Positions 63,143 to 64,000 of a stretch of 64,000 nt of DNA are shown piece after piece; position 1 is the first letter of the stretch; each line of letters starts with the position of its first letter. The notes beneath the pieces are model-generated. The model saw only the letters and a program-made list of their open reading frames with translations, ran no database searches and was not told the origin of the DNA. Source of the DNA: Petropleomorpha daqingensis (GTDB lineage Bacteria > Actinomycetota > Actinomycetes > Mycobacteriales > Geodermatophilaceae). The stretch is taken from NCBI RefSeq assembly GCF_013408985.1, contig NZ_JACBZT010000001.1, positions 2,046,001 to 2,110,000 of the forward strand. Reading direction: 5' to 3'. Both the position numbers and the translations under genes were made by a program.

Positions 63143-63777
63143 GTACCGGGCTTTCCGGCAGTCTGGACGGCATGGCCACCGTCATCTCGCACATGTCGAT
63201 GTCCCTCGACGGCTTCGTCGCCGGCCCGGACCAGTCGCAGGAGAACCCGCTCGGCATCGGCGGCCACGCGGTGCACCGGTGGCACATGGGCTCGCTCCTC
63301 CCCGAGGACGTCCCCTGGACCGAGCAGCTGCTCGAGCGGGGGAACGCCTACGTCATGGGGCGCAACATGTTCGGCCCGATCCGCGGCCCCTGGGAGGGCG
63401 ACTGGCGCGGCTGGTGGGGGGAGGAGCCGCCCTACCACGCCCCGGTGTTCGTGCTCACCCACCATGCGCGGGAGCCGCTGGAGATGGCGGGGGGCACGAC
63501 CTTCTACTTCGTCACCGACGGCTTCGACTCCGCCCTGAAGCAGGCGAGCGAGGTGGCCGGGGAGGACGGCGTGGTCGACATCGCCGGTGGCGCCTCGACC
63601 GTGCGCCAGGCGATGGCCTCCGGCGCGCTCGACGAGCTCGTCGTCGACCTCGCCCCGGTGGTGCTCGGGCGGGGTGAGTCGATGTTCGACCTCAGCCACG
63701 TCGAGCTCACCCCGGTGGAGGTCGGGCACTCGCCGCGCGCCACCCACATCCGGTACCGGGTCAGCCCGCGCAGCTAG
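63139..63777 (+). CDS. Dihydrofolate reductase-family (RibD C-terminal) protein
   Basis: A 212-residue protein, MATVISHMSMSLDGFVAGPDQSQ after an 11-residue lead. AYVMGRNMFGP and VVDIAGGASTVRQAM, with DELVVDLAPVVLG, are typical of the RibD_C/DHFR-like group. It probably reduces a pterin- or pyrimidine-like compound with NADPH. ATG 63139 overlaps the response regulator stop (ATGA); ATG 63172 starts at the domain itself and is also plausible. It may be in the same transcript as the two-component system. Confidence 0.85.
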   Translation: MSTGLSGSLDGMATVISHMSMSLDGFVAGPDQSQENPLGIGGHAVHRWHMGSLLPEDVPWTEQLLERGNAYVMGRNMFGPIRGPWEGDWRGWWGEEPPYHAPVFVLTHHAREPLEMAGGTTFYFVTDGFDSALKQASEVAGEDGVVDIAGGASTVRQAMASGALDELVVDLAPVVLGRGESMFDLSHVELTPVEVGHSPRATHIRYRVSPRS

Positions 63778-63912
63778 CGAGGACGGCGTTGCGGCAGACG
63801 GCCGGCCCACCGCGACGACGTCGTCCCCCCGCTCGGTGAACAGGCGGACCAGCGCCGAGCCGATGCCACCGGTCCCGCCGGTGATCACGACGGATGCCGT
63901 GCCGCGCAGCAT
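63778..63912 (-). pseudogene. Truncated short-chain dehydrogenase (N-terminal fragment)
   Basis: From ATG 63912 the minus strand encodes an SDR beginning with VVITGGTGGIGSALVRLF and continuing to VVAVGR, about 37 residues that match the start of a Rossmann fold. The frame then continues into the antisense of the DHFR-like gene with no further SDR features: the catalytic YxxxK and the rest of the fold are missing. It is probably a remnant of an SDR gene lost by deletion. Confidence 0.65.
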
Positions 63913-64000
63913 GGCCGCCGGGACTGCCGATATCCATGTCGCGCACTCTCTGCCGCGGCCCGGCTGACACGCCGCGCGTCGTCCGCGTCGGGAGCATGAC

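Overview
The window is about 64 kb of very GC-rich chromosomal DNA from an actinobacterium. GTG starts, occasional TTG starts and 1-8 nt gene overlaps are common throughout. Lineage markers include a bacterial proteasome activator ending in GQYL, mycothiol-type DinB/maleylpyruvate isomerase enzymes, an actinobacterial GuaB1, a DUF222-HNH protein and a FadE/FadA2/FabG4/HtdX fatty-acid cluster. Tandem chemoreceptors and an abundance of PP2C/GAF/EAL signalling proteins suggest the Geodermatophilaceae (Blastococcus, Geodermatophilus, Modestobacter), but that placement is inference. There is no rRNA, CRISPR array, recognisable transposase or phage module. No gene-free stretch exceeds about 300 bases.

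Layout. 0-9.8 kb: end of a TPR-like signalling protein, pheA, an MMPL exporter divergent from its MarR regulator, a GroES-like protein, a guaB1-metallopeptidase pair, a cupin-MarR pair, and a translationally coupled cupin/mycothiol-enzyme/DsbA-like operon divergent from a TetR gene with two near-identical 15-bp operators. 9.8-11.6 kb: a GNAT acetyltransferase and a DUF222-HNH endonuclease, possibly accessory. 11.7-19.5 kb: MFS-serS-HAD-HAD operon, then two methyl-accepting chemotaxis receptors, each followed by a strong hairpin terminator. 19.5-24.5 kb: a DUF4190-like fragment, bpa, a cysteine desulfurase-like enzyme, two lipoproteins, a quinone oxidoreductase and a D-cysteine desulfhydrase-like enzyme. 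24.5-30 kb: two paralogous hemerythrin proteins flanking a giant AfsR/LuxR-like regulator and a small membrane protein. 30-37.4 kb: acyl-CoA ligase, thioesterase, VOC protein, formamidase, an unusual DHPS-like protein, beta-lactamase-like hydrolase, HU, aldo/keto reductase, DUF1059. 37.4-43.9 kb: an EAL protein divergent from a GAF-PAS-GAF-GAF-SpoIIE phosphatase, a TRIC-like channel and an amidase. 43.9-51.5 kb: acyl-CoA dehydrogenase/oxidase with TetR, divergent from fadA2-fabG4-htdX, then a cation/proton antiporter. 51.5-56.8 kb: an orphan protein with a Cys/Gly-rich tail, a GH2 glycosidase, a luciferase-like oxidoreductase, and a hemerythrin-TetR-SRPBCC operon. 56.8-64 kb: a HelD/HelR RNA-polymerase recycling ATPase preceded by a rifamycin-associated element, tRNA-Ser(UGA), an F420-reductase-like protein, a LURP-one protein, a membrane protein divergent from a NarL-type two-component system, a DHFR-like protein and a truncated SDR remnant.

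The strongest regulatory signals lie outside coding regions. These are the 19-bp rifamycin-associated element placed at the predicted transcription start of helR, the paired TetR operators at 9.1 kb, and a 7-bp-arm dyad between the fatty-acid TetR and fadA2. There are also several large hairpins, including a 61-bp element present twice with compensatory changes in the stem and a GGAGGCTGGGA-stem family present three times. Together they suggest recurrent families of structured intergenic elements, mostly at gene ends.

All functions are read from the sequence and from family knowledge. No database search was possible, so similarity calls are by recognition.
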